A DNA stretch of 64,000 bases from Flavobacterium sp. J372 (GTDB lineage Bacteria > Bacteroidota > Bacteroidia > Flavobacteriales > Flavobacteriaceae), in NCBI RefSeq assembly GCF_024699965.1, contig NZ_JAJOMZ010000004.1:434001-498000 (forward strand). Direction: 5' to 3'. Below the pieces are notes generated by a model that ran no database searches, was not told where the DNA came from, and was given only the letters and a program-made list of their open reading frames with translations. This document shows, one piece after another, positions 27,506-35,837 of this stretch (position 1 is its first letter; the number at the start of each line of letters is the position of its first letter). The position numbers and the translations under genes are program-made.

Positions 27506-27513
27506 TAACTTTG
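27506..27513 (+). promoter_or_regulatory. -7 box for yicC
   Basis: TAACTTTG (TAnnTTTG), 18 nt before the ATG at 27532. Confidence 0.5.
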
Positions 27514-27531
27514 CAGCCTTAATATTTTTGC

Positions 27532-28392
27532 ATGATACAGTCTATGACAGGGTTTGGCAAAGCATCACTGCAGCTACCCAATAAAAAAATAACTGTCGAA
27601 ATAAAATCGCTCAACAGCAAAGGGCTTGACCTGAGTGTCCGCATGCCGTCGGCTTTCCGCGAGATGGAGCTTGGCCTGCGCAACCGCATTGCTCAAAAAC
27701 TGGAGCGCGGCAAGGTTGACTTTTCCCTTTTTGTGGAAGTTACCGGCGAAGAGACATCATCAAAAATAAATGTGCCGATAGTAAAGGCTTACATCAACCA
27801 AATGAAGGAGGTAATTGCCGATGCGGATGAAACGGAACTGATGAAAATGGCGGTACGTATGCCTGATGCCCTTAAAACAGAGCGTGATGAAATTGATATT
27901 GACGACTGGAAAGAGATTGAAAAAGTGATTGACCAGGCGCTTGAGAACATTCATAACTTCCGCGTGACAGAAGGTGTTGCGCTGGAGAAAGAATTTTTGC
28001 TGCGTATTTCATCTATACTCTCGCTGATGAATGAAACCGTAGCGCTTGACGGTGAACGTATACAGACCGTGAAGGACAGGCTGCACAACGCCATTGAGGA
28101 GCTAAAGGTGAACGTAGATGAAAACCGTTTTGAGCAGGAGCTTATCTATTATCTTGAAAAGATGGATATTACTGAAGAGAAAGTCCGTCTTGAAAACCAC
28201 CTTAACTATTTTATAGAAACCCTTGCAGGAACCGAGGCCAACGGGCGTAAGCTGGGCTTCATTACCCAGGAAATGGGGCGCGAAATAAACACCATGGGTT
28301 CTAAAAGCAACCACGCCAAGATGCAGAAGCTGGTGGTACAGATGAAAGATGAGCTCGAAAAAATAAAAGAACAAGTGCTTAACGTTTTATAG
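27532..28392 (+). CDS. YicC-family protein (endoribonuclease family)
   Basis: 286 residues, co-linear with the YicC family: N-terminal MIQSMTGFGKASLQL and SLNSKGLDLSVRMP, and the C-terminal domain ending GSKSNHAKMQKLVVQMKDELEKIKEQVLNVL (core NHAKMQKLVVQMK). YicC is reported to be an endoribonuclease affecting small RNAs in enterobacteria; activity here is inferred. It lies upstream of gmk and nadD, a gene order common in Bacteroidota. Its stop is directly followed by a reiterated-heptamer stretch. Confidence 0.9.
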   Translation: MIQSMTGFGKASLQLPNKKITVEIKSLNSKGLDLSVRMPSAFREMELGLRNRIAQKLERGKVDFSLFVEVTGEETSSKINVPIVKAYINQMKEVIADADETELMKMAVRMPDALKTERDEIDIDDWKEIEKVIDQALENIHNFRVTEGVALEKEFLLRISSILSLMNETVALDGERIQTVKDRLHNAIEELKVNVDENRFEQELIYYLEKMDITEEKVRLENHLNYFIETLAGTEANGRKLGFITQEMGREINTMGSKSNHAKMQKLVVQMKDELEKIKEQVLNVL

Positions 28393-28416
28393 TTTACGGT
28401 TTACTGTTTATAGTTG
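28388..28416. repeat. Tandem heptamer stretch after yicC
   Basis: It reads as consecutive near-heptamers TAGTTTA, CGGTTTA, CTGTTTA, TAGTTGC and overlaps the yicC stop. It is a single arm: a weak partner AACTACAAA follows at about 28423-28431. Architecture as in the other word-built elements. Confidence 0.5.
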
Positions 28417-28420
28417 CCTA

Positions 28421-28474
28421 CTTAACTACAAACCAACAACAACAAACAATACAAAAACACAACAACACAACTAA
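28421..28474 (+). promoter_or_regulatory. C/A-only leader of gmk
   Basis: The roughly 50 nt before the gmk ATG are almost free of G and T, made of CAA, ACAA and CACAA units. Such a sequence cannot form secondary structure and may favour ribosome loading where Shine-Dalgarno signals are not used. Confidence 0.4.
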
Positions 28475-29043
28475 ATGAACGGCAAACTTATAGTATTCTC
28501 GGCGCCATCGGGTTCGGGAAAAACAACCATAGTACGGCATTTGCTGGCACAACCCGAACTTAATCTTGAATTTTCGGTATCGGCTGCCACTCGTGAAGCA
28601 AGAGGAACTGAAGAGCATGGCAAGGACTACTACTTCATGTCTATCGAAGAATTTAAAAAACACATAAAAGCGGAAGATTTTGTGGAATGGGAAGAAGTGT
28701 ACCGCGACAATTTTTATGGTACGCTAAAAAGCGAGGTTGAACGTATTTGGGCGCAGGGCAAGAATGTGATTTTTGATATTGATGTTGCCGGGGGCCTGCG
28801 CATCAAGAAAAATTCCCTGAAGAAACGTTGGCTGTGTTTGTAAAGCCGCCAAGCATTGATGAGCTGAAGATTCGCCTTAAGAACCGCAGCACAGAAAGCG
28901 ATGATAAGATAAATATGCGCATCGCAAAAGCATCGGTAGAGATGGCTACAGCGCCGCAGTTTGATACCATCATCAAGAATTATGACCTTGAGACGGCCAA
29001 GCAGGAAGCGTATGAACTGGTAAAAACATTCGTAAGCAAATAG
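28475..29043 (+). CDS. gmk: Guanylate kinase, frame broken by one missing A
   Basis: Phosphorylates GMP to GDP, normally an essential step. The P-loop APSGSGKTT (residues 9-17) and the GMP-binding part ([29 protein letters not shown]) are in the first frame, which ends at 28843. The rest ([22 protein letters not shown] onward; core AVFVKPPS) is in the next frame to TAG 29043. One additional A in the run 28808-28812 restores [14 protein letters not shown] and a normal protein of 189 residues. Because the gene is essential in most bacteria, a consensus error is far more likely than a real mutation. nadD starts 4 nt after the stop. Confidence 0.92.
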
Positions 29044-29047
29044 CACG

Positions 29048-29629
29048 ATGAAAATCGGATTGTACTTCGGCACGTTTAACCCCATTCATATTGGCCACCT
29101 TGCTATTGCTAACCACATGGCAGAGTTTTCGGGACTTGACCAGATATGGCTGGTAGTTACGCCGCACAATCCGCTTAAAAAGAAAAGCACGCTGCTTGAT
29201 GACCACCACCGCCTGCAGATGGTTCACCTGGCTACGGAAGATTACCCAAAGCTAAAGCCAAGCGACATAGAGTTTAAACTGCCGCAGCCTAACTATACAG
29301 TGAATACGCTGGCAAATCTTCAGGAGAAATTCCCGCAGCATGAATACGCTTTGATAATGGGCGAAGACAACCTGAACTCATTGCATAAATGGAAAAATTA
29401 TGAGCACATCCTTCAGAACCATAAAATTTATGTTTACCCGCGTGTAAATACTGAAGTGATTGACGAACATATCGCGGCCCATAACTCAATTAACAGGGTT
29501 GATGCGCCGATTATGGAAATTTCGTCAACCTTTATCCGTGACTGTGTAAAAGCCGGAAAAAACATCCGCCCGCTGCTGCCTGAAAAAGTGTGGCAATACC
29601 TGGAGCATAACCTTTTCTACAGGAAATAA
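29048..29629 (+). CDS. nadD: Nicotinate-nucleotide adenylyltransferase
   Basis: Transfers AMP from ATP to nicotinate mononucleotide in NAD synthesis. It has 193 residues. The nucleotidyltransferase HxGH motif is H14-I-G-H17 within GTFNPIHIGHLAIA, and the C-terminal ISSTFIRD motif (SxTxxR type) is at about 158-165. It is the third gene of yicC-gmk-nadD. Confidence 0.95.
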   Translation: MKIGLYFGTFNPIHIGHLAIANHMAEFSGLDQIWLVVTPHNPLKKKSTLLDDHHRLQMVHLATEDYPKLKPSDIEFKLPQPNYTVNTLANLQEKFPQHEYALIMGEDNLNSLHKWKNYEHILQNHKIYVYPRVNTEVIDEHIAAHNSINRVDAPIMEISSTFIRDCVKAGKNIRPLLPEKVWQYLEHNLFYRK

Positions 29630-29690
29630 ATTTCAGATTAACACTACTTTACAATTTCAGCCCGGCGCATTCAGTATCTTTGGTAAAGAT

Positions 29691-29723
29691 AAAAGGCATT
29701 GAGGAAGATTCCCAATGCCTTTT
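29691..29723. terminator. Strong hairpin after nadD
   Basis: AAAAGGCATTG (29691-29701) pairs perfectly over 11 bp with CAATGCCTTTT (29713-29723). A promoter-like TATCTTTG at 29675-29682 lies just ahead of it, so it could also be the 5' hairpin of a short transcript. The remaining gap to gpsA (29724-29862) shows no convincing gene. Confidence 0.7.
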
Positions 29724-29862
29724 AAAAACACCAAAAACAAAAATTTTAACTAACCTGAATGTAATCGTATGTGGAATTGATTCATAACTACAACGGTGAT
29801 TTTACAGTTAAAGTATGTGCCGGTGAAAAATTAACATTTGTTGCAGTATATGGTGTGATTGA

Positions 29863-29892
29863 TTGCCATTCTTACAATTTTAAGTACTTTTG
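29863..29892 (+). promoter_or_regulatory. gpsA promoter
   Basis: TTG 29863-29865, 19-nt spacer, TACTTTTG 29885-29892; the ATG follows at 29919. Confidence 0.75.
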
Positions 29893-29918
29893 GACTTCAA
29901 AAAACCGGATAGAACGAC

Positions 29919-30914
29919 ATGAACGAAACTCCTAAGTTCGCAGTGATAGGCGGCGGAAGCTGGGCAACGGCAATCGCTAAAATGCTGTGTGTAAATGTAC
30001 CTGAAATTGCATGGTACATGAGGAATAATGATGCCATTGAACATATAAAGCTGCAAAAGCACAACCCCAATTACCTGAGCTCTGTTGAATTTGACACTAA
30101 AAAGCTGAGGCTTACAAGCGACCTGAATGAAGCCGTAGCCTATGCTGACTATATCATCTTTGCAATACCATCAGCATTTTTAAGCGGTGAGCTCGAGAAA
30201 CTTACTGCAAGCCTTGACGGTAAGATAATTTTTTCGGCAATAAAAGGCATAGTGCCCGAAACCAGCCTGATTGTGGGTGAGCATTTTCATGAGAGGTATG
30301 ACATCCCGTATGATAATATCGGCGTAATAACCGGCCCATGCCACGCAGAAGAGGTTGCCCTTGAAAAGCTTAGCTATCTTACCATTGCCTGCGGTAATGA
30401 GAAAAAGGCAAAGATTATGGGTAAGCACCTCAACAGTTATTACATACGCACTAAGATTACTGATGATATTGTAGGTACAGAATATGCTGCCATGCTTAAG
30501 AATATCTATGCCATTGCAGCGGGTATTGCACACGGCCTTGGCTATGGTGATAATTTCCAGGCGCTACTTATGAGCAATGCCATACGCGAGATGAAGAAGT
30601 TTATAAGAAAAGTGCATAAGATGAAGCGTAACATCAACAACTCTGCCTATCTGGGCGATTTGCTGGTGACGGGTTATTCTGTATTCTCACGCAACAGGAT
30701 GTTTGGCAATATGATTGGCAAAGGCTATACCGTTAAATCTGCCATGATGGAGATGAGTATGGTGGCTGAAGGCTACTATGCCACCAAAAGCGCCTATAAG
30801 CTCAACAAAGAGTATGGCGCTAAAACGCCAATAATAGACGCTGTACACGATGTACTTTATGAAGGCAAAGATGCAAAATCAGTATTCAGCAAACTAACCG
30901 AAAAACTGGACTAA
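29919..30914 (+). CDS. gpsA: NAD(P)H-dependent glycerol-3-phosphate dehydrogenase
   Basis: Reduces dihydroxyacetone phosphate to sn-glycerol-3-phosphate for phospholipid synthesis. It has 331 residues. Rossmann motif VIGGGSWATAIAKM is near the N-terminus; a second conserved segment (ITGPCHAEEV) and the substrate-site region (GTEYAAMLKNIYAIAAGIAHGLGYGDN, core AAMLKNIYAIAAG) are present. It has a well-formed promoter. The TerC-family gene starts 4 nt after its stop. Confidence 0.95.
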   Translation: MNETPKFAVIGGGSWATAIAKMLCVNVPEIAWYMRNNDAIEHIKLQKHNPNYLSSVEFDTKKLRLTSDLNEAVAYADYIIFAIPSAFLSGELEKLTASLDGKIIFSAIKGIVPETSLIVGEHFHERYDIPYDNIGVITGPCHAEEVALEKLSYLTIACGNEKKAKIMGKHLNSYYIRTKITDDIVGTEYAAMLKNIYAIAAGIAHGLGYGDNFQALLMSNAIREMKKFIRKVHKMKRNINNSAYLGDLLVTGYSVFSRNRMFGNMIGKGYTVKSAMMEMSMVAEGYYATKSAYKLNKEYGAKTPIIDAVHDVLYEGKDAKSVFSKLTEKLD

Positions 30915-30918
30915 TACT

Positions 30919-31902
30919 ATGGACCACCTTATAAACCACCCGGGCGTACTGCTTGCTTTTGGCATTATAGTTATTGTAATGCTACTGCTGGACCTTGGTG
31001 TGTTTAACAAGCACAGCCATGTGGTTTCAAACAAAGAAGCCCTTGCCTGGAGTGTGGTCTGGATATCGCTGGCAATGATTTTCAGCGGGGTAATTTATTA
31101 TTTTTTGGGCTTTGAACAATTTACTCAATTCCAAAGCGCCTATTGGATAGAAAAGGCGCTGTCTGTAGATAACCTCTTTGTGTTCATTCTTGTTTTTGGG
31201 TTTTTTAATGTCCCGAAGCATCTGCACCATAAGGTATTATTTTGGGGAATTATTGGTGCACTGCTGTTCCGTGCCATATTTATTTTTACAGGGGTTGAGC
31301 TTATCAACATGACCTACCTGCCAACGATGAATATCTTCGGATATAATGTGCGCATTAATGCTGTACTATCAATATTCGGGCTTTTCCTTGTATTTGCGGG
31401 TATAAAATCGTGGTTTGCCAATGACGATGACGACGAGGAAAAAGATTTCTCTAAGAGCCCGGGAGCACGCCTCATTTATAAATTTTTCAAGGTTACCAAG
31501 AATTATGAAGGCAGCCGCTTTTTTATAAAAATTAATGGTGAACTCATGGCAACGCCTTTGCTTGTGGTTGTCGCTGTAATTGAGTTTACCGACCTGATTT
31601 TTGCTGTTGACTCTATACCCGCAATTTTTGCTATAGCGCCAAACGACCCTTTCATACTTTACACCTCCAACATATTTGCCATACTTGGCCTAAGGGCGTT
31701 GTATTTCCTGCTGGCTAATTTTATGCATATGTTCAGCAGGCTAAAGTATGGCCTTGCCATTATCCTTGCATTTATAGGTATAAAGATGCTCATAAACCCG
31801 TTTTACCACATTTCTTCACCAACTTCACTAATAGTTGTAGGCGGAGTTTTATTGCTTGCCGTGGCTGCGTCACTGCTATTCCCTGAAAAGCAGAAACAAT
31901 AA
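30919..31902 (+). CDS. TerC-family integral membrane protein
   Basis: 327 residues with about nine hydrophobic segments. The family core WIEKALSVDNLFVFILVFG is at about residues 74-92, and a second acidic membrane motif (EFTDLIFAVDSIPAIFAI) is at about 223-240. TerC/Alx/MarC-like proteins have been linked to tellurite resistance and, more recently, to manganese export and metal loading of exported proteins; which applies here is unknown. No tellurite gene cluster is present. It probably shares the gpsA transcript. Confidence 0.92.
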   Translation: MDHLINHPGVLLAFGIIVIVMLLLDLGVFNKHSHVVSNKEALAWSVVWISLAMIFSGVIYYFLGFEQFTQFQSAYWIEKALSVDNLFVFILVFGFFNVPKHLHHKVLFWGIIGALLFRAIFIFTGVELINMTYLPTMNIFGYNVRINAVLSIFGLFLVFAGIKSWFANDDDDEEKDFSKSPGARLIYKFFKVTKNYEGSRFFIKINGELMATPLLVVVAVIEFTDLIFAVDSIPAIFAIAPNDPFILYTSNIFAILGLRALYFLLANFMHMFSRLKYGLAIILAFIGIKMLINPFYHISSPTSLIVVGGVLLLAVAASLLFPEKQKQ

Positions 31903-32027
31903 ATTTCTATGTTTTTTCACTGCCATGCAACCTTTTTGGCTTTGCATGCGTCTACCTTATATCAATCACAATCAAAAACACTTTCCGCCGGGAGTAATCA
32001 ACCCATCAAAGCGGAATCAGCATTAAA

Positions 32028-32055
32028 AAAGCCAACCTTATCAGTTGGCTTTTTT
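32028..32055. terminator. Bidirectional terminator between terC and the 32070 gene
   Basis: AAAGCCAAC (32028-32036) pairs with GTTGGCTTT (32044-32052), with A-rich and T-rich flanks that serve both directions. Further up in the same 165-nt gap, CATGCAA (31924-31930) can pair with TTGCATG (31942-31948). Confidence 0.85.
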
Positions 32056-32069
32056 GTCTGTTTTAGGTA

Positions 32070-32477
32070 TTATTTCACCAATATACCATCTTTAAAGATA
32101 ACCGGGATTTCAGTTACATTACCTTCGCTAATCGTTCCTGCTTTAAAGATAAAGTTCTTGTCATAAAGCGTATTCCCTTTAAAGAATGTCACCATGAAAC
32201 TGTTATCAAGCGCCAGTACACTCTCTTCAATCATTTCAATCTTTACAGCTGTCTCGGGCAAAACTTCTACAAATGCATGGCGCAGCATGCTGGTTTTGCG
32301 TTCTTCACCATTAAGGATTCCTGATGCGTTTGATACCACTATAACCGTCTCCAGCTTTTCATAACTGTCATTTATCAGGTAGGCATACCATGTCTTTTCC
32401 ATGAAATCATCATTCCATTCCTGAAGGGCAGCTACATAAACATTTTCGACTTTTGGGATTATTATATCTTTTTTCAT
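32070..32477 (-). CDS. Conserved-looking hypothetical protein, 135 residues
   Basis: A soluble acidic protein without signal peptide or membrane helix. It begins MKKDIIIPKVENVYVAALQEW and has a mixed alpha/beta pattern with beta-rich centre and end (ENDMEKTW.., VEVLPETAVKIEM, FMVTFFKGNTLYDKNFIF). Codon use resembles the neighbours, so it looks like a genuine gene. I do not recognise the family. It lies near pheS but is divergent from the NlpE-like gene, with only 50 nt between the two starts. Confidence 0.75.
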   Translation of the reverse strand: MKKDIIIPKVENVYVAALQEWNDDFMEKTWYAYLINDSYEKLETVIVVSNASGILNGEERKTSMLRHAFVEVLPETAVKIEMIEESVLALDNSFMVTFFKGNTLYDKNFIFKAGTISEGNVTEIPVIFKDGILVK

Positions 32478-32527
32478 TTTCTTTGTTTTAAACTTTAAAC
32501 ATAGCTAAACCTAAATAAAGATTTACA

Positions 32528-33016
32528 ATGAAACTACCGCATATTTTATGCATTGCTGCAATAACATTGCTAACAGCCTGCAAAAATGAGGAAAAATCGG
32601 GCGGCAGCCAAACAACTGATGCTGATGCAACAACATTTGCTGATACTACCGAAACAGCTAATACAACCGCACCGGTAAAAAAACCTGCAATACCTATAGT
32701 AAAGACAGCCTCATGGCACGGTAAATATTCCGGTGTATTGCCCTGTGGCGATTGCAAAGGCATCTTTACCCTTATAACAGTAAGTGGCGACAACACCTAT
32801 AAGCTTATTTCTAAAAGGGTTGGAAAAGGCGAAAAAGAAGCTGTATATGACGGGACTTACCATTTTGACAGCGCCAAAAACATGATCACTCTTGATGCTG
32901 AAGGCGACCACCTTAAATTCGAAGTGAAAGACGGTATGCTTATAAAGCGTGATAAATTTGGCAATCCTGAGCAAGGTGGTGAGGAAGCACGGTACTACCT
33001 CCGCCCCATTAAATAA
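32528..33016 (+). CDS. NlpE-like lipoprotein
   Basis: 162 residues, with lipobox LLTAC (Cys18), then a Thr/Ala/Glu-rich linker and an NlpE N-terminal-type barrel: SWHGKYSGVLPCGDCKGI carries the CxxC pair, followed by YKLISKRVGKGE and an ITLDAEGDHLKFEV core. In E. coli NlpE signals envelope and copper stress through Cpx; Bacteroidota lack a clear equivalent, so a metal or redox-sensing role is only a guess. It ends at a bidirectional terminator facing pheS. Confidence 0.85.
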   Translation: MKLPHILCIAAITLLTACKNEEKSGGSQTTDADATTFADTTETANTTAPVKKPAIPIVKTASWHGKYSGVLPCGDCKGIFTLITVSGDNTYKLISKRVGKGEKEAVYDGTYHFDSAKNMITLDAEGDHLKFEVKDGMLIKRDKFGNPEQGGEEARYYLRPIK

Positions 33017-33019
33017 AAA

Positions 33020-33045
33020 AATCCCGGTTAATGCCGGGATTCGTT
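33020..33045. terminator. Bidirectional terminator between the NlpE-like gene and pheS
   Basis: AATCCCGG (33020-33027) pairs perfectly with CCGGGATT (33034-33041), flanked by A7 on one side and a T-rich tract on the other. Confidence 0.88.
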
Positions 33046-33046
33046 T

Positions 33047-34066
33047 TTATATGCTTGATTTGAACTGTTCCAGAAAGCGGACATCATTTTCATAAAACAT
33101 CCTGATATCGCCAATTTGGTAGAGTAGCATAGCAATACGCTCAATACCCATACCAAAGGCAAAGCCATTATATTTTGTGGCATCTATTCCGCAGTTGGTG
33201 AGTACGTTAGGGTCTACCATGCCGCAACCCATGATTTCAAGCCAGCCGGTGCCTTTCGTTATACGGTAGTCGGTTTCAGTCTTGAGTCCCCAGTATACAT
33301 CTACCTCAGCACTTGGCTCGGTAAAAGGGAAGTATGAAGGGCGCAGGCGTATCTTGCTCTTGCCGAACATCTCCTTAGTGAAGTATTGCAGCGTCTGCTT
33401 AAGGTCGGCAAACGATACATCTTTATCTATATATAACCCTTCAATCTGGTGGAAGATGCAGTGCGAGCGTGACGATATTGCTTCGTTACGAAACACACGC
33501 CCCGGCGAAATAGTCCTGATAGGCGGTTTGTTATTCTCCATATAGCGCACCTGTACTGATGATGTATGCGTACGCAGCAACACATCAGGATTTGTCTGGA
33601 TGAAGAACGTGTCCTGCATATCGCGCGCAGGGTGGTATTCTGGCAGGTTAAGCGCAGTGAAGTTATGCCAGTCATCTTCAATCTCAGGCCCTTCGCTTAC
33701 GTTGAAACCAATATTTGAGAAAATGTCGACAATCTGGTTCTTAACGATAGATATCGGGTGGCGCGACCCTACCTGAAAGGGTTCTCCCGGGCGGGTAAGA
33801 TCGCCGTAAACACCTTTACTTTCTTCCTTGTTTTCAAGGGCTTCCTGTATGGCATTAACCTTATCCTGCGCCGCATTTTTAAGCGTGTTAATAACCTGCC
33901 CAAACTCCTTTTTCTGGTCGTTCGGTACATTCTTAAACTCCGCAAAAAACTCATTTAGCAGGCCTTTCTTCCCAAGGAATTTTATCCTGAAGGCTTCAAG
34001 TTCTTCTTTAGATGTACCATTAAACGCTTCGGCTTCGGCAATATATTCCTTTATCTTATCTATCAT
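33047..34066 (-). CDS. pheS: Phenylalanyl-tRNA synthetase alpha subunit
   Basis: Catalytic subunit of the (alpha-beta)2 class II synthetase that charges tRNA-Phe. It has 339 residues. An N-terminal coiled coil (about 1-90) precedes the class II core: [19 protein letters not shown], the DMQDTFF region, motif 2 ([14 protein letters not shown]...[10 protein letters not shown]) and motif 3 ([20 protein letters not shown]). pheT is not in this window. It has a -7 box in the correct orientation (34089-34096). Confidence 0.96.
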   Translation of the reverse strand: MIDKIKEYIAEAEAFNGTSKEELEAFRIKFLGKKGLLNEFFAEFKNVPNDQKKEFGQVINTLKNAAQDKVNAIQEALENKEESKGVYGDLTRPGEPFQVGSRHPISIVKNQIVDIFSNIGFNVSEGPEIEDDWHNFTALNLPEYHPARDMQDTFFIQTNPDVLLRTHTSSVQVRYMENNKPPIRTISPGRVFRNEAISSRSHCIFHQIEGLYIDKDVSFADLKQTLQYFTKEMFGKSKIRLRPSYFPFTEPSAEVDVYWGLKTETDYRITKGTGWLEIMGCGMVDPNVLTNCGIDATKYNGFAFGMGIERIAMLLYQIGDIRMFYENDVRFLEQFKSSI

Positions 34067-34088
34067 TTCTTCTTATGGTAAAGTGGTG

Positions 34089-34096
34089 CAAATTTA
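34089..34096 (-). promoter_or_regulatory. -7 box for pheS
   Basis: CAAATTTA on the plus strand reads TAAATTTG on the minus strand (TAnnTTTG), 22 nt before the pheS ATG. Confidence 0.55.
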
Positions 34097-34139
34097 GCGA
34101 TTTCGCTTTGCAAATGCATCAAAAAATTGTTGCAGCGTC

Positions 34140-34496
34140 TTATTTTATCAGTCCTTTTTCAAGGAAGTAATTCACGATGGCATCCTTCATCAGCACGCTT
34201 TGTTCACCGGCCTTAAGCGGTGGCAGTTCTTCTTTTACCGTGTAATGCGGCCAGCCGTCTTCATCAAAAAAATCGAAGGTATAGTAGCCATAGGGTTCCA
34301 GTAGCCTGCAAATGGCTATGTGCATCAGGTTTACCTTTTCGTCTTTCTTGAATTTACGGTTGAATTTTCCCAGTTCCTGCACGCCTATAAGATAAATTAT
34401 GGCATCAAGGTCAAGCGTGTCACCATCGGCAAAACGGTCAGATAATATAGTAACAAGCTGCTCCCAGCGTTCTTTCAGTTGTTCGTCTCTTGACAT
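34140..34496 (-). CDS. Conserved-looking hypothetical protein, 118 residues
   Basis: A soluble acidic protein (MSRDEQLKERWEQLVTIL...) with a helical first half and a stretch ICRLLEPYGYYTFDFFDEDGWPHY in the middle (core YYTFDFFDEDGWPHY). It has no signal peptide or recognised motif. It is divergently transcribed from cvpA, with overlapping promoters between the two. I recognise the general pattern from flavobacterial genomes but no function. Confidence 0.75.
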   Translation of the reverse strand: MSRDEQLKERWEQLVTILSDRFADGDTLDLDAIIYLIGVQELGKFNRKFKKDEKVNLMHIAICRLLEPYGYYTFDFFDEDGWPHYTVKEELPPLKAGEQSVLMKDAIVNYFLEKGLIK

Positions 34497-34514
34497 TTGT
34501 CTTGTTTAAGCCTG

Positions 34515-34522
34515 CAAAGATA
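34515..34522 (-). promoter_or_regulatory. -7 box for the 34496 gene
   Basis: CAAAGATA on the plus strand reads TATCTTTG on the minus strand, 18 nt before the ATG. It lies 4 nt from the -33 element of the divergent cvpA promoter, so polymerases may compete. Confidence 0.5.
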
Positions 34523-34526
34523 CAAC

Positions 34527-34556
34527 TTGAAATTTAACGGCTGTTGCCTACCTTTG
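34527..34556 (+). promoter_or_regulatory. cvpA promoter (TTG-N19-TACCTTTG), apparently leaderless
   Basis: TTG 34527-34529, 19-nt spacer, TACCTTTG 34549-34556; the ATG at 34561 is only 4 nt further on. Confidence 0.75.
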
Positions 34557-34560
34557 CGCC

Positions 34561-35061
34561 ATGACTGGTATCGATATCATTTTGGGCGGACTCCTTGCTT
34601 ACGGCTGCGTAAAAGGCCTTTGGAAAGGTTTGGTTAGCGAACTTGCAGGCGTTGTCTCACTTTTGCTGGGCATCTTCATCGCGATAAAATTCTCAGGTTT
34701 TGTGGGGAGTATGTTCAGCGGAAACATTAATGAAAATCCCAGGCATGCTGCCATCGTAGCATTTATCATAACATTTGTGGCTGTTGTAATAGGTGTTTCA
34801 ATTTTATCAAAAATCGTTACAAAACTGGCTGATTTTTCAGGATTAGGATTGGTAAACCGGTTGCTTGGCGGGCTGTTCGGCGGCATTAAAATGGTATTGA
34901 TGCTTAGCGTGATATTGCACTTTTTCCTGAAGATTAACAGCAATCACACATTTGCCGAACAGGAAACGCTGGACAATTCGCTTTTCTTTAACCCGATTTT
35001 GAAAGTTTCGAACCTGATCTTCCCAACTTTGGAAGAATGGTTTGGGGAGTTAAAAAAGTAA
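34561..35061 (+). CDS. CvpA-family membrane protein
   Basis: 166 residues with four hydrophobic segments (about 3-18, 22-44, 62-82, 100-122), typical of CvpA/colicin V production proteins, whose true role in the inner membrane is unsettled. Sequence features: GIDIILGGLLAYGCVKGLWKG at the start and a conserved GLVNRLLGGLFGGIK loop. The mRNA is probably leaderless. Its stop lies 1 nt from the end of the convergent batE gene, with no terminator between. Confidence 0.88.
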   Translation: MTGIDIILGGLLAYGCVKGLWKGLVSELAGVVSLLLGIFIAIKFSGFVGSMFSGNINENPRHAAIVAFIITFVAVVIGVSILSKIVTKLADFSGLGLVNRLLGGLFGGIKMVLMLSVILHFFLKINSNHTFAEQETLDNSLFFNPILKVSNLIFPTLEEWFGELKK

Positions 35062-35062
35062 G

Positions 35063-35836
35063 CTACCTCAAAAACCGCAGCGCAGTACTTTCAATCCATC
35101 CTTGCCTGTTGTCAGCAAGGCGTATTTTGCACCAATCCATTCCTTGGTCTTCAACCTGTACTTTTGTGCCTTCGTGCAGGGTAAAGGCATCTTCGGACTC
35201 GGTATCGGGATCAGTCTTCACAGCGACAGTTTTGCTGAAGACTATAGCAGGGCTGTCATCCATCGCTGCTGAATATAAAAATGCTGCTGAGGCGATGCTT
35301 ATGATAAACAATACTACCGACAGACACAGCCCTGCAAAAAACAAGCGCTTATGTTTTTCCTTTTTCAGAAGATAATAACCCGCAAAGCCGATAAGCGACA
35401 AGAATGCAAATGTTACCGCGGCCCAAGCCCATGAGTCGTAATGATAGCCACCTGCCCAGCTTTCTACCAATCCGCTAAGGCCGGGTTTTGGTAAGGGCGT
35501 GATTTTATCCACCAGCTTCTGTTGCGCAAAATCAAGATTATTTTTTACATCGGCATTGTCAGGGTCAAGAATCAGGGCTTTCTCATAGTTGTAAATAGCA
35601 GGCGCGAGTTCGTTAAGCTTATAATACGCATTGCCTAAATTGTAATACAGTTCCGGCGACTCCTTTTTTGCGGCAATGATAATGCCGTAGCCCATCACAG
35701 CCTCTTTATATTTGCCTGCTGCATATTGCTTATTGGCCATCTCAAAAACATCACGCTCATTATTTGACGGGATCTCTCTTACTTGAGCAAAGGAAACTGA
35801 ACTTATCAAGAGCAATATGTATAGCAACGTCTTCAT
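35063..35836 (-). CDS. batE: BatE-like TPR protein with SH3-type end
   Basis: Last gene of the Bat operon. I use ATG 35836 (MKTLLYILLL), 1 nt after the batD stop, rather than 35854. It has about 257 residues: signal peptide (ending SSVSFAQ), TPR repeats (about 30-105, with AKKESPELYYNLGNAYYKLNELAPAIYNYEKALILDPDN; core YYNLGNAYYKL), two membrane helices (about 135-180) and a C-terminal SH3-like domain (EGTKVQVEDQGMDWCKIRLADNRQGWIE; core WCKIRLADNRQGWI). Bat genes are linked to stress tolerance in Bacteroides; their mechanism is unknown. Confidence 0.85.
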   Translation of the reverse strand: MKTLLYILLLISSVSFAQVREIPSNNERDVFEMANKQYAAGKYKEAVMGYGIIIAAKKESPELYYNLGNAYYKLNELAPAIYNYEKALILDPDNADVKNNLDFAQQKLVDKITPLPKPGLSGLVESWAGGYHYDSWAWAAVTFAFLSLIGFAGYYLLKKEKHKRLFFAGLCLSVVLFIISIASAAFLYSAAMDDSPAIVFSKTVAVKTDPDTESEDAFTLHEGTKVQVEDQGMDWCKIRLADNRQGWIESTALRFLR

Positions 35837-35837
35837 T

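Noticed and set aside
29771..29935. GTG-started 54-codon open frame ahead of gpsA
   Set aside because: It contains the ideal gpsA promoter and overlaps the gpsA start; GTG starts without any translation signal are unlikely here.
31909..32166. 85-codon frame after terC
   Set aside because: It runs through two hairpins including the terC terminator and into the convergent gene; composition is not coding-like.
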